From: Cyathus striatus
Lineage: Eukaryota; Basidiomycota; Agaricomycetes; Agaricales; Nidulariaceae
Length of the DNA stretch: 64,000 nucleotides
Direction: 5' to 3'
Assembly (NCBI GenBank): GCA_025738555.1
Contig: JAOVFP010000020.1
Location: 62,001-126,000, forward strand
Made by a program: the position numbers and the translations under genes. A model generated the notes under the pieces. The model did no database searches, was not told the DNA's origin, and saw nothing but the letters and a program-made list of their open reading frames with translations. Shown here one piece after another: positions 1-12,965 of the stretch; positions within the stretch are counted from its first letter, which is position 1; each line of letters begins with the position of its first letter.

Positions 1-1002
1 TGGCTCAATTTATATCGCCAAAGGTTTGTACTCTACCGATCGGTATGCTGTTCCACCTCCCCTTACGTTTCATGACAGTCGAACAGTCGCTCAGACCAGT
101 TCTCTGCCAAACCCGAAAATTCACTTCGACTTCTTCACCGCATCGTGACGGAAATACGCGCGGTTGTTCCTGCCTCATTTGCTGTGGGAATCAAGATCAA
201 TGCAGCAGATTACGTTTCCCATCCACAATTATCACATGAAGACGGAGATCGTGCAGTAGACCATATATATGCTATAACCAGATGGAATGTGATCGACTTC
301 ATAGAAATCAGCGGGGGAGACTACGAAAGGCCAGGTAACCCGACTGCCATGCTTTGTGTAGGATATATCTTATCCCGAGCCACAGATTTTATGACATCCC
401 GGAAGAATACTTCGATGTCCCCGCGGCAAGGGTTCTTCTCTCAATTATCTCATAGAGCCCTTAAATCTTTAAGCCCACTAGTACGACCCAGCGATGGCCG
501 TCGACCTCCTCTGATCCTACTGACTGGTGGGCTACGTACTCCTGGACATTTACAGGCAGCTTTGATGTCAGAAGATGCAAACCTACTTGGTATCGGACGT
601 GGCTCTGTACTATGTCCAAATCTTCCGGAGCTTGTTAAAAAGTGTAAACAAGGCTCATACGACTGGAATGACATGGCTTTTTCACCTGAACCCGATCTTA
701 GCATACCTTCACTCTTAACATATTGGCCTATCTGTTGGATATGGAGTCATCTCCCAAAAATCTCACTAATAGGTGCAGGAATTGAGATGGCGTGGTACAT
801 TGTTGCTATGAGACGCATGGCTTCGGGTCCCCAGAAGCTACAAGACAGACAGAACTCAAATTATAGCGCTGGATTCTTTGGAGCTGTATTCTGGATGTGG
901 GCATGGGTCCCTATTTCGGTGGTCTCCATCACAATATGGACATTATCCATTATACTGCTTGTGTTTTTACCACTCATATTTACTGGAATGTTCGTATCGT
1001 AA
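1..1002 (+). CDS. Old yellow enzyme-like NADH:flavin oxidoreductase, C-terminal part
   Basis: Partial gene; the 5' part lies left of the window. It would be an FMN-dependent ene-reductase of the old yellow enzyme family, a TIM barrel using NAD(P)H. Exons: <3-23, 79-334, 386-1002. The first exon reads AQFISPK and joins across a 55-bp intron to SNSRSDQF and PENSLRLLHRIV, the usual helix-strand order of this family. IDFIEISGGDYERP is a barrel strand; LLTGGLRTPGHLQ and LLGIGRG are the FMN-phosphate region. The stretch 335-385 is a stop-free 51-bp intron: removing it restores YERPDFMTS and SPRQGFF. After the barrel comes an extra tail with hydrophobic segments (about 745-805 and 880-990), suggesting membrane attachment. 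The family is clear; the substrate is unknown. Confidence 0.85.
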
Positions 1003-2126
1003 TGTTACCGAATGCTTTAACCACTGATTGTGTGCATGCCCCGAATTTCAATCCTTGATCATGAGTTTACTAGTTACGAGCAAGTTACGAGTGAACCAGC
1101 ACTTTCTAGTAAGAACATTGTCAATTTCCCAACGCGTAGTTTGCGATTGTTCTCAATTTTGGTGGAATCCACTGAGAACTTGCTAAATTTTAGTCAGAGC
1201 CGGTTTATGTCTAAATGCCTAGTAAAAATTCGATTAAGAGTCAAGTCAAGGTACTTCGCTGAAAACAAAATAAAAATCTACATCTCATGCAATATTCCGA
1301 AGTCAAAATAATCGTAGATAAGTAACAATCAGCATCCCTAGGACTTGCTAGATATTAGTCTGGTTTGTGTTTTGACCCCCATCTTCAACATTCATAATTG
1401 ATTCATATTATTGATTGCGTCTGCCGTGTAATCCGAAAGCTATATTTATATCGCGCGGCGCGCCCATCAATCGGGTAAAGCACGTACATACGTAAGTACA
1501 TTTATTCTAATCAAGGGCTTTCATACATCCCCCTTTGCTGTGCAAGTAGTGACCCTATGCAGTCCCATTCCTCGAGCGGTTCATAAAGGCCTTTCCGGAA
1601 TTCAGAGGAGACTCCGTTTCTTCACAGCCTCCCACACATACCAGACTGTATTTCGCAAGTGAATACACTTATTTCATGCGATACAAGTTTTTGTTTATCC
1701 CGCCGACACTCGAACTTACAGTGGCACACCTGTCTGTACTATTTATAAGTCACGTTCCGCAAGGAGCAGGTTCGCCACCGGAAATATCAAGGAATATGTA
1801 CTTATTCTCCTGGTTGAATAACACGACTGCCTTGATGTCGGTTGTATGGAGCTGTCAAAGAAGCTTTACACATTCGTCCTGCATAGTGATAAGTAAAAAT
1901 TAAGAGATAGAGTGTGTCTACCGAAGATGGCCGTCAATGTGAGACGCATTGCGCCCCGCACCCGTGTTAAATATTCAACATAGCCTTCATTTGTTAAGGG
2001 GTTTCGCACTCTCCTACTACCCGGCATGCATAATCGAATCACTTTATAAAACTGTCCTTGCTCCGAAACAGTTCAACATTTAATTTCTCACCTGTTTGAA
2101 GTTTGTTATTTCACCTCCAGTGTAAT
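1003..2126. other. Intergenic, no gene recognised
   Basis: No reading frame here resembles a known family and none can be spliced convincingly. The stretch is AT-rich with a small CG-rich palindrome-like patch near 1453-1466. The right end holds the promoter of the first DUF3455 gene. Confidence 0.6.
2043..2050 (+). promoter_or_regulatory. TATA-like box of first DUF3455 gene
   Basis: TTATAAAA-type element about 80 bp before the start codon at 2127. The tandem copy has a similar element at the same distance from its start, which supports both. Confidence 0.45.
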
Positions 2127-3050
2127 ATGATGGCCACCATCGCACTTTTTGTTCTGGTACTTGGTCTTGGTCATCCGTTCCTGCCAGTGTTGGGCACAAG
2201 TATTCCGCGGGCGGGTTGTGATATTAGTAAAGCCAAGATTCCGGGTCTTCCGTCTACTCTCCCGACACCCAACGCTACCGCTACCTTCGTGGCTGTTGCT
2301 TTTGGAACCCAGAACTATACCTGTGGAAGTACTGGAACATACAGGTAAGATATATGTCAGAGCCTGGGAATACTATCTAATGCACCATCTAGCAATATTG
2401 GTGCTGTTGCAGAGCTCTTCGACATCTCATGCCTTTATGACACGCCTGCTTTCCCCGTCGTGCAGGATGCACTGTATGGTATCTGGAAAATAGAACCTTC
2501 TTCCGGGTCTAGCAGCATCAGTGTCATCAAGAAGTTGAATTTCGCGAAGACTCCTGCCATCCTAGGTACTTGATGTCCTCGGTTATTTTAGTAACACTAG
2601 CTAAACTTATTCAACATACGTAGGGGAGCATTATTTCATTCAGAACCCCGTGACAAAGCAAGGTATTAGCCCGAAATGGGATTTCACATCGGAGGGAGCA
2701 TATGCTGGAAATGCGAATGCCTTCATTGTTGCTGCAAAAGTGGGAGACATTCCCGCTCCAACAGGCAGTCAGGATGTGGATTGGCTTGCTTTGAAGAACG
2801 TAGTGGGCTCTCTAGCCGATGAGGTCTACCGCACGGACACTCGTAGTGGACAGCCACCAAACTCCGTAAGTACCTTCTTTTTCTTAATGTGTCGTGTAGC
2901 TTAACTTTAGCACTTATGCAGTGCACTCCCGGATCTCCGGATATTGTCGTGAAGTATACTTCCAAATATTGTGAGATGATAATATCTACGTATTACGCAC
3001 CCTTGTTACCTATCGTTGTAGGGTTCTTTGGTGGATCTATGAAGCATTGA
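2127..3050 (+). CDS. DUF3455 secreted protein (intact tandem copy)
   Basis: Small secreted protein of the fungal DUF3455 family, sometimes mislabelled malate dehydrogenase; its function is unknown. Exons: 2127-2344, 2393-2565, 2624-2865, 2922-2970, 3022-3050, giving 236 residues. Residues 1-20 are a signal peptide. Family hallmarks are present: GCDIS near the mature N-terminus, FVAVAFGTQNYTC, AELFDISCLYDTPAF, GEHYFIQNP, and the end VKYTSKYWFFGG. Two adjacent ATG codons (2127, 2130) make the exact start uncertain by one residue. A close copy lies 1.6 kb downstream with the same five-exon structure. All splice sites are GT-AG and all phases agree. Confidence 0.9.
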
Positions 3051-4685
3051 GGGTGTCGCGGTCACTGACGATATTCGGAGAGAATGATAACTTGCTTTAT
3101 ACCGTGTTCGTGTAAATGGTTAAACATGATTTTAATGCAAGGACTCGAATTTATTGATTGGTGTGGTTCAGCGCTCAGCGCTCAGCTCGTACTAGAGTCG
3201 TACGAGCATATGTCGCGGTCATTCATACTACTTGTGCTATATTAAGTAGCTTCCCTGAAATCCGAACTGATATATTTATGACCTATCTTCAGTGTGGCAG
3301 ATTTGTAGTGGATTGCAGTGAAATTGTCGATTCCATTTGAGTAGGCTCGGAGTCTGATCATTACTAGTAAATTCGTGAAGACGCATACAGAAACCTGGTA
3401 GTAAGTGTCCGACGTTGGTCCAGTACGCCGTGCGGAGTGTTGGAGTCTTTGAGAGTCGAGCCAAAGCCTCTGAATAACTAATCCATTCATTCCCACGATA
3501 ATTAGTCCCTCGGTACTTATTAGTACTTAAGTACTTACTATTAGACCACTGCCAGTTACTCTGAACCAGAATTATCAATCCTAGTCTTCTAGTTCTCACT
3601 GGTTGTTACGTTGGCTGTCATACAGGTCACCCAGCGGTCATTGATTGTGACGGCCTTGGACCTTGTCATGTCAGCGGCCTGTCTCGGACTGCTAGAGTCT
3701 CAAAAGGCTGTCGTATCTTAGCCAGTTTATTCCTGTAAAGCCCATTGCTTACAAGTGCTTGATTTTTACCATCTTTCGTACTCAGAAATATCGGCGCCAT
3801 ATTTTCTGACAGTTGGCTGATCGGCGACTCGGAGCTTGCTCAACAGTGCGTTCTATTTTTTCTCTCCATTTTCATGCAACTTCTACAGTGTTCATTTGAT
3901 CTGAGTATTGGACAATTTCTATGTTTTATGAGAGGAAGTGGACTGATCTAACTTAGATGACGTTTTGCCTTTCGCAGTTTCGCTACTTGGACCGTTACTT
4001 TTGCAATGCATTTTAAACTTCCATGCGAGACTTAGCTATATATAGGACAGGTACATTTCTTGTCAACATTTCTTTATTAATATCGTTCTTGTAGGTGGAA
4101 GCTGACAGCTTCATTTACACTACGTCCGCCATAAGCCCGAAACTCGTTTGGAAATCAGTCACTGATTTTTGAAATGAACAAAGTGCTTATATGTATACTT
4201 TTAGCGTTGCGCAGAGAGAGCTTTGAGCGGGTACATGTTGGCCAATCTGGATGAACAGTTCGCTGTATGGTCATCCGATTATCAATATCCTTACACCACT
4301 GACTCGGAAATTATTCTTTAATTTTCATGTTCTAACCTATCTGACTCAATGTCACAACGACTGTAAATAAATTCGCCGTCTACACCATTTGTCACTTTGA
4401 CTGATGAATTGCTCTTAGGACCTTGATCTTCGCTGTATAAAACTGCCAATTTTTTGTTACATCTCCTGGTGATCAACTTTAAAGACGGGCTAACACTCTC
4501 GGTGATGACCGCCAACATGCGACGTCTTGTGTGCGTGTATATTCATCATAGCATTAACGGAATTCCCACTTACTTCCGATGGCCATTGAAAATCGGATAC
4601 ATATAAAAGGTCTACTCAGAATCATCCCCTCATTGGATTTCTCATCCAACCTCTACTTCCTCAGAGTTGGTACTTTGATTTCAGC
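3051..4685. other. Intergenic between tandem DUF3455 copies
   Basis: No supportable gene. Contains short direct or palindromic motifs (AGCGCTC repeated at about 3172-3185; several GTACT/AGTAC units at 3512-3540). The distal end carries the promoter of the second copy. Confidence 0.6.
4602..4608 (+). promoter_or_regulatory. TATA box of second DUF3455 copy
   Basis: TATAAAA within ACATATAAAAGG, about 80 bp before the ATG at 4686; the position matches the element in front of the first copy. Confidence 0.55.
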
Positions 4686-5602
4686 ATGATTGCCCCTGTC
4701 ACTCTTTTCATCCTTGGAATTTTTCTTCCGTTCGTGCTAGTGTCGGGATCCATTATTCCGCGTTCCGGATGCGATATTAGTCGTGCAAGAATTCTTGATC
4801 TTCCATCCACTCTCCCGACACCAGACATCACCCTTTCTTTTGTCGCCGTGGCTTTTGGAACCCAGAATTACACCTGCGGAAGTACTGGAACATACACGTA
4901 AGACATACACCGGAGTGAAGTGATATTTTCTGATATCAGTTTCTTCAGCAATATTGGTGCCTTTGCAGAACTCATCGATATTTCTTGCATATATGGCACC
5001 CCGTTTTCTCCGGCGTGCAGGATATATTGTACGACGTCTGGAACGCAGCGCCTCGCGAGACTACCACTGCAGAAATCGTCAATACATTGCAAAGTTTTGT
5101 GAAGACTCCTGCCATTCTCGGTAGGTTGTATTGTTGTCGTATTCGCGGTGGTGATCACAATAACTGACTAGGCTAACATAGGTCAGCATTATTTTGTCCA
5201 AAACCCTATCACTGGGCAAGGCATTAGCCCGAAATGGGACTTCACATCAGCAGCGTTCGCGGGAAATCCAAATGCCTTTGTAGTTGGTGCAAAAGTTGGA
5301 GATATTCCTGCTCCAACAGGTAGTCAGGATATTGATTGGTTGGCTTTGACAAAAGCCGTGGGCTCTCTAGCTGATCAGGTCTACCGCACTGATACTCACA
5401 AAGGACAACCTCCAAGCTCTGTAAGTACATTTAATTCATGGCGCGTTGTCTAGCTCAACGTTGGCAAGTGCACGCCTGGATCGCCGGATATTTTTGTCAA
5501 GTATACTTCCAAATACTGTGAGTTCATTTTTACCACTCTGCATTACCTGCTGTTTCTTAAACATCTTTGTTAGGGCTCTTTGGTGGATCTATAAAGCACT
5601 GA
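4686..5602 (+). pseudogene. DUF3455 secreted protein, frameshifted tandem copy
   Basis: Tandem duplicate of the gene at 2127-3050 with the same five exons: 4686-4897, 4949-5120, 5182-5420, 5469-5517, 5574-5602. Signal peptide, GCDIS, FVAVAFGTQNYTC and the end VKYTSKYWLFGG are all present. Exon 2 is 172 nt against 173 nt in the intact copy. The missing base falls in a run of C at 4999-5002, just after ISCIYGT. Upstream sequence is in one frame and VQDILYDVW and KTPAILG downstream are in another, so reading on gives a stop at 5100-5102. Splice sites, promoter and the other exons look intact, so this is either a very young pseudogene or a one-base homopolymer error in the assembly. Confidence 0.8.
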
Positions 5603-6683
5603 GGTTGATGGAATGTATATGAAAAATCTTTTCCGATCTCGCCATCAGGCAAAGTATCCTAACTATTTGGCATATTTAGTGACTACATAGTGATTATATG
5701 TGTTTCCAAAATGTCAGAATCTGAACCAATAACAAGCCATTTTAAGTACTTTATGAGTGTAGAATTCAGTCCGCCATGCTGCTGTATGTTGTTCCATGAT
5801 CATGATATACTAGCCTACTAGTTGTGAGTTGTTCAATCCTAAAGCCATTGGCGTAAAGTTGACTAAGTCAGAGTTAAGCACTAGCTTTTCTGTCGTTCCA
5901 TTGGACAGTGGACAACATTATGTATATTTTATCCGGCATGTACGTTCATAAATACTCCAGATGCCTGATCTACAGGGCGGCTGTCTTAAAGTGTGAGTTT
6001 CAGAGGTCGTTGTTCGTTCGGAACTTATGGTTACAATGGTCTGGTGTTGATCTCCGAGATGTTTCGCCGGCAAGAGTGATCCTCGGTAGAAATCATGCCA
6101 AGTACGGTAAAATTATCAACCATCTTTACTTGAATCCACTAAAAAGGCGGTTAGTGAGAAGCTTCCTGCTGATCAATTAACGAGAAAACAGCGGCAAAGT
6201 GGCAGATAATGTCATGCGGACATTGCATTTGCGAGATGGTGGCACATCCAGGAAGAAGTACCCTGTGCCAGTATAAATGAGGCAGAGGTTTTTTTACATT
6301 ACACATCGCACTCACTGTCGTGTAAATAGCGTTATGGCTTTGGAGAGGGCTCCATAATATCCCGCTGTATTTTTTTTGATGTGACAGTGATAATTGTGCA
6401 TGTTAGACTCGAAGCCTGTCCGGGTTGAGCTGAAATTCTCCGAGCCTTCGAAGTCATGAAATAGATTCCCGAAATTCATGCGTACACCACTTCTTGTCCT
6501 ATTTTAAGATACGTTATTCTTGTTCTGGATGGGATGATACTGGTTCAACTCACCCATACCTCCTCGTTAAGGATATCACAATAAGGGACATGCATTACGC
6601 AAGTCCAGATGCCCGTGCATATTTAAGAGCGTTCGCCAGTAAAATGCGAATCTATTCTATCTTCCCATTTTCTCTGAAATAAA
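5603..6683. other. Intergenic, no gene recognised
   Basis: A 90-codon open frame at 5908-6180 has no signal peptide, motif or family resemblance and is taken as chance. Nothing else is supportable. Confidence 0.55.
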
Positions 6684-7843
6684 ATGGTCATTGAACTTCT
6701 GAAGATATTCATTGCTATTTCAGCACTTGTCTGGCGTGTTTCAGGGCAGACAATTTCAGGGCAATTTGATTGCCTTCCTGCAGGAGGTTTCACCCTGTGC
6801 CAAAACCTGTGGGGTGCATGTAAGTTCCCAACAGTCACATCTTAAAGCTGATGTTTATAACACCTTTCATTAAAGCTGCTGGCGTTGGTTCGCAGTCATC
6901 GACGTTGTTGAATGCAACTAGCTCTACGGTTGCTTGGAGCACCAGTTATAACTGGGCTCAGAATCCCAACAATGTTAAGAGTTGTAAGGTTATTCCTATA
7001 CCGGAATAGCTGAACCTTATAAGATTTCTTTAGATGCCAACATCCTTTCGAATTCTGCAAAAGGTGTTCAGGTAGCTTGAAATTATCTACTCAAACCAAA
7101 AAATTCTAACCGAAACCCTAGTTACAGAACATAAAGTCCGCCCCAACGGCATGGAATTGGAACTACACGTCCCAATCATCTGGCATAAGAGCTGATGTGT
7201 CGTATGTAATTTCATCAGTTGCTTGTCTTTCATAGATAACAAGGTCCATACCTCAGTTATGATATATGGACAGGAGTTCCTTCTTCAGGAAATCCAGCCA
7301 CTTCTGCATCCTCATTCGAAATGTGAGCCTGTGTCTGGCTTCTGAAATGCGTTTCTGATTCAGTGCGATCAATAGCATGATATGGCTTTCTGGACTCGGA
7401 GGGTATAGTATATTCGCCATCTATAGCGTGCCGCTTGCTAACGAAGATGCCAGAATCCAGCCGGTGGGATCACAGAAGACGACCGGAATCAAGCTGGCTA
7501 ATCATACCTGGAGCCTATGGCGAGGTCCGAATGCAAATTGGCAGGTTCTTTCCTTCGTCAGCCAGGACGGTGATATCAAGAACTTCAACGCAGATTTAAA
7601 AGACTTCTTCGGTGAGCACTTCCTGAGACGGTCTTTCTCAACGACTGACCTTTACGGCAGACTATATCGTTGCGCAAGAGGGTGTAGCTCCTACACAGGT
7701 AAGTCTGACCAATGTATCGTTAAATGTGTTTATTGAAGTCGTGTCGCCCAAAGTTTCTTCAAGCCATTCAGACTGGGACAGAACCCTTCGTCGGCGTAGC
7801 AAACCTTGTAACCTCGAGCTATTCCGTGTCCATCCAATCATAA
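6684..7843 (+). CDS. GH12 endoglucanase
   Basis: Secreted glycoside hydrolase family 12 enzyme (endo-beta-1,4-glucanase or xyloglucanase, retaining). Nine exons: 6684-6819, 6876-6983, 7034-7071, 7122-7201, 7257-7322, 7376-7402, 7454-7611, 7661-7698, 7754-7843; 246 residues, normal for the family. Signal peptide at residues 1-20. NSAKGVQLQNIKSAPTAW, then ADVSYDIWTG, is the classic beta-sandwich region. The catalytic nucleophile is the Glu of FEIMIWLSG; the acid/base is the Glu of QTGTEPFVG; both are present. GPNANWQV and FNADLKDFF follow family order. All nine exons keep phase with GT-AG ends. GH12 enzymes act on amorphous cellulose, xyloglucan or mixed glucan; the substrate cannot be told from sequence alone. 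Confidence 0.95.
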
Positions 7844-8316
7844 ACGCAGACTTCCATAAGAAACTTGTCGAGGATGTAATATGGTCAGAACTAAAGATAT
7901 ATACTCTGGATACTGAATTATATGGCGGTAAAAATTGGAACCTGTGGAGAAATTCTGTTAACATGTGAATTGTAACGCAAACAAAGACTATGCTGCTTAA
8001 CAGTTTCAATTTTATATCACTGTCGTTTGCAAGTCTCGTCAGTAGTATTGTATAATTTTCTGAGGATTTGCTGTAGGTTAGGAGTATGGGTGCGCCAAGA
8101 TGATAACAGTAGAACAACCACTATCCTCTACCGACTTCTGTTTGCTGTAAGACACACGAAGATTCCAGATCAACATGGATTACACGATACATACCTTGTG
8201 GTTAGCTTAAATTTACGAGACTCAAAACAGATCTATGAAGTATCAAAGAAATAGATTAAAATAAATACAGTGATGTACAATGCTAGCGAAGACGACAGAT
8301 ACGCGCAAGAAACCAG
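7844..8316. other. Convergent intergenic between GH12 and H2B
   Basis: Shared 3' flank of two converging genes. AT-rich with AATAAA-like hexamers (for example around 8257-8268); no coding signal seen. Confidence 0.5.
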
Positions 8317-8916
<600 letters not shown>

Positions 8917-9226
8917 TGGATATGAGATAGGTGGAATGGGATAAGAAGATAGGTATTGGGTGCAGCGTCAATGAGGAGAAGCAAAGGCATGTGGCTGAGT
9001 TTATATAAAGCCGCGTTCATTTACCTTTGTTTACAGACGCGTCGCGCCTTCGTTGATTTTTAATCACGTGATGTCAATAAACTTTATTTCGCTTAGTTAT
9101 TGAGAGCGCGGGTATAAATCCAACAGCATCGTCTTTCGCTCGCCACTTGCTCTTTATCTCTTCCAGCATCCACATTAGCGTCACTCATCACCTTTAACTC
9201 AATCACACACACACATACACGTTACT
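8917..9226. promoter_or_regulatory. Bidirectional H2B/H2A promoter
   Basis: 310 bp between the two histone start codons. A TATATAAA element reading toward H2B sits at about 9000-9007 and a TATAAAT reading toward H2A at 9113-9119. A CA-rich run (9203-9220) lies in the H2A leader. The head-to-head arrangement is the usual one for fungal H2A-H2B. Confidence 0.75.
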
Positions 9227-9816
<590 letters not shown>

Positions 9817-10702
9817 ACTTTCCCCTTTTGGTCTCTTCATTGTGTTTCACTGTATATTGCATTGTATTACTTATGACCATCAATTATAATTATTGGCATG
9901 TTGGAATTAATCCGATTTTTAGAGGAAATTTTTCCTTTTCGAACTGATGAATGAACATTTGAGTCAATAGGATATACTTCATAGGTTGTTACATGAGTCA
10001 AATGACACTGGCCTTAAGTACTTCAGCTTCAAGGTGGAATCCCAGTGAGCTGTTAATAGAAAGCTTATGCAGAGCGAATGCCCAGCTTGAAAGTGCACCC
10101 TGAGCATAAGTACATGTAGGGTCACTTAACATTTACTCCATTCTACAGTATGTAAAGTCTTAGATCTTACGATTCGCCATTTTTGTAAACTTCAAATAGT
10201 GTGAACAAGCGCTAAACTTATCCACAATGTTACGCAGAATCTGACGACATTGTTGTCAGCAGATAACGGTATGAACTTAATCTTGTGGAAATACATATGC
10301 GGGCGGCCTTGAGGCAAATGTGCCCCTGTGTATGATTCCGTATATAGGAATACGGCCTTTCCATGAGGTGCTGAAGGCCGGAAAAGTTGAAATCGAGACT
10401 GGATTAAGATTGTGGATTGAACGATGACACGGGAAAACATGAAGCCTTCAAAAAAATGAGAAAAGCTGCATGAGGAATATATTGCAAGTTGAAAGACAAA
10501 TGAATTTGAGTTTGAAGGAGTCCAGTTCAGAAGGAAGGATAAATGGGGTCAATAGTTCCCACGAGGTGGGACACGTCGCGGTCGGGATTCATGACAAGTT
10601 GAAAGGTTGTCCTTCCGCGCTTCCTCCACGTCCTCATATATGCAATTAGCCCCCTTCACCATCATATAATACTCTCCTTTCCTTCCTTCCATCTCCCCAC
10701 TT
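9817..10702. other. Intergenic between H2A and SPC2
   Basis: No gene supported. The longest open frame here is antisense and overlaps the first exon of SPC2. The right end is pyrimidine-rich, as expected of the SPC2 leader. Confidence 0.55.
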
Positions 10703-11616
10703 ATGTCTCGCACAAAAAAGTCTCCCTCCAATGGCCCTTCTGCTCGCCAACCAAGTCCAAACCCAAGAGAAACCTCTCCCTCCCCCGACAGACCCTTAGG
10801 TCCTCTTAGCGTCCAAGTCCCCTCCAGCGAACGCGACATCGTAAAAGTCAACAACGGCAGCCTCACAGAACTTAAAAATGCCTGCGACGACGCTCTGAAA
10901 CGCGTGAGTGCACTCCTTTCTGTCCAGCGGCTTGCACAAGGCCTGTCTAACGTCATTGAACTAACTCTGCTTGTTCTGCACTACAGTACCTCTCGCGCCC
11001 TGACCTTTTCAAGCAGATTTACATACATACCGATGTCAGACTGGGATTAGGATGGTTAAGCGTGTTTACTGCTGCTGGCACGGCACTGTATGGCTATAAG
11101 ATTGAATTCGAAAAATCAAAGCCAGTCGTGTGGGCAGGCCTTATTCTGTGTGTATTCCTCGTGCCTTATTAATGATCCTCCTATTCTAATTTAGGTTATG
11201 TTAGGTACATTCTCCTTACCTTCCTCCAAACTCTGTATGCCTACTTCATCGAAGGCGAGGTAGTATTCGTAGGCAAGCGAAAGACCTTCTCTAAGCGCGT
11301 GCGTACAGCCCTTCCTCGCTCATAGCTACAGCGCTTATCTCACCTTTTTTCCTTGATTTATCAGATCGTAACAGAACGGATAACACTCTCATCTCACACC
11401 GAGCCTGCTACCAAATCCACCCCTCCGGCATATCAGCTATCCCTTAATTATGTGCGCTCAACCAATGGCGGCAAATCCCTCCTCGCCAAGGGAAAGACAA
11501 AGGGAAAGCGCGGGTATAATGCCTTCTTTGACGAACAAGGTGTTATGGACCAGGAGCTCTTCGAACAATGGGCTGGCGAGCTAGTTGAGCAGGCGATGGA
11601 TGGAAAGACATCATAG
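10703..11616 (+). CDS. SPC2: Signal peptidase complex subunit 2
   Basis: ER membrane subunit of the signal peptidase complex (SPC25 in animals), which helps the catalytic subunit contact the translocon. Exons: 10703-10903, 10987-11149, 11195-11298, 11365-11616; 239 residues. A disordered Ser/Pro N-terminus is followed by VNNGSLTELKNACDDALKR and DLFKQIYIHTDVRLGLGWL. Two membrane spans follow (WLSVFTAAGTALYGY and the LIL..ILLTFLQTLY stretch), then GKRKTFSKR and a cytosolic C-terminal domain. The order matches the family. The third intron acceptor is preceded by a T-rich tract. No oddity seen. Confidence 0.92.
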
Positions 11617-12965
11617 TCCGATTCCTCATTATTGATGTTCTTTCGTGCGTGTTGTTTGTTGGATTTATATTTATTTTCTTTTTCTGTGCATGTTATGACG
11701 AATGATCCTGGTACGAGGCGGTATGGCAGGGGTTTACATGAGTTGACGGTGTCTTATTTTCTTCCTTTACCATTCCTCACACTGCTCATGATGTTTAACT
11801 CATTCCTTCTTTACAATTCATGGTTGTAACAGTTGCATTGGAACTCTTCATTTCTCATTTTCGCTGATTTGAAACTGTTACTCTCTCGTTCGCAAGCTGT
11901 ATAGTATTGGATTCTCTGCTCTCCTTATTCTATGCGAGCTATTTATTCTTTATATACAAAAATATGAGCTGTGCGAAGACATTATTTAAAATCAAACCCT
12001 AGTATTGTCAGGCTATGTGTCTTTCGGCACCTTTTCTTGTGGATAGCAGCACGAATTTCATACCACTGTTAGTTCTCTTATTTGTATTAACGATTATGAT
12101 GTTTACTTATGAGCCTTTGCTTCCAGTTACAGCTCAAGCGAAAGAGCGGCTTAGAGTCTTTGACGGATAATACACATGAAGAAACCAATACATATATATC
12201 GTTGCTTGTACCGAGTCCCGACTGCCGAAATGTTGGCTAAAAGTCCACCTCGGGTACGCACCTACCCTACCGTTAAGTTCGCAGCTCGTTGTACCGTACG
12301 CTTCGGTAGGGTACTTATCTTTGAGGCAGCTTGAGCAATATAAAACATCTCAGTCTACTGTTTTTTGCTGCTTGTGCTAACATTGCATGCGCTATTGCTG
12401 GCCACGAGTCGATAGATCTCAAGTTACGGCGCAGTTTAGTTTATGGCACCTCGCCCATTGGTTGTAGAAAATATCTGAAACCAACCTCAAATGATGGTTC
12501 ATCGGAGTCCTGGCCGCAGCTACAACCGACCATCTCACCTGCCTCAGTCGACCGATTTAAACCTGGACGCTGGAGCAAGGCAGTTGAAATGTTTAGCTGC
12601 AGGATTCCCGTGGTTGGGTCGAGTCACCAAGTTTATCCCCAAGTCGATAATTGTCAATGAAGATATTTAAGGATCACGAGTCCTGTAGCTAAGAACGTTG
12701 GCCGCGTGGATTGTCTCTTCTTATTCCGTTATGATGCTATTCGACTTCTCGGGCGCCGAAGAATCTGACCAAAAACTAACATAAGTGTCTTTTTTTAGTT
12801 CGAGACATTAATTAGCTTTACGTTCAGGGCTTTAATCCAATGCTACAGGACCAACGGGGAATAACCAGTTTCGCTTATCCAACTTTCCGAGGGCAAAGAA
12901 GCAAGGAAGGCATAAAAATATTTAAAGGGTCCAGTAGCATTGCCTGATTTTCTTATCCCGCCTCA
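11617..12965. other. Intergenic with small inverted repeat
   Basis: No supportable gene. A near-perfect inverted repeat (TACCCTACCG near 12262-12271 against CGGTAGGGTA near 12303-12312) could form a hairpin with a loop of about 30 nt. A frame at 12331-12660 starts with a signal-like stretch but lacks an ATG, and no splice rescue is apparent. Confidence 0.5.

Noticed and set aside
10549..10956. Minus-strand 135-codon open frame
   Set aside because: Antisense to SPC2 exon 1, rich in Arg/Ser/Gly by shadowing its codons; no start context or homology.
12331..12660. Possible small secreted protein
   Set aside because: The signal-like stretch begins at TTG with no ATG; no upstream exon with valid donor found.
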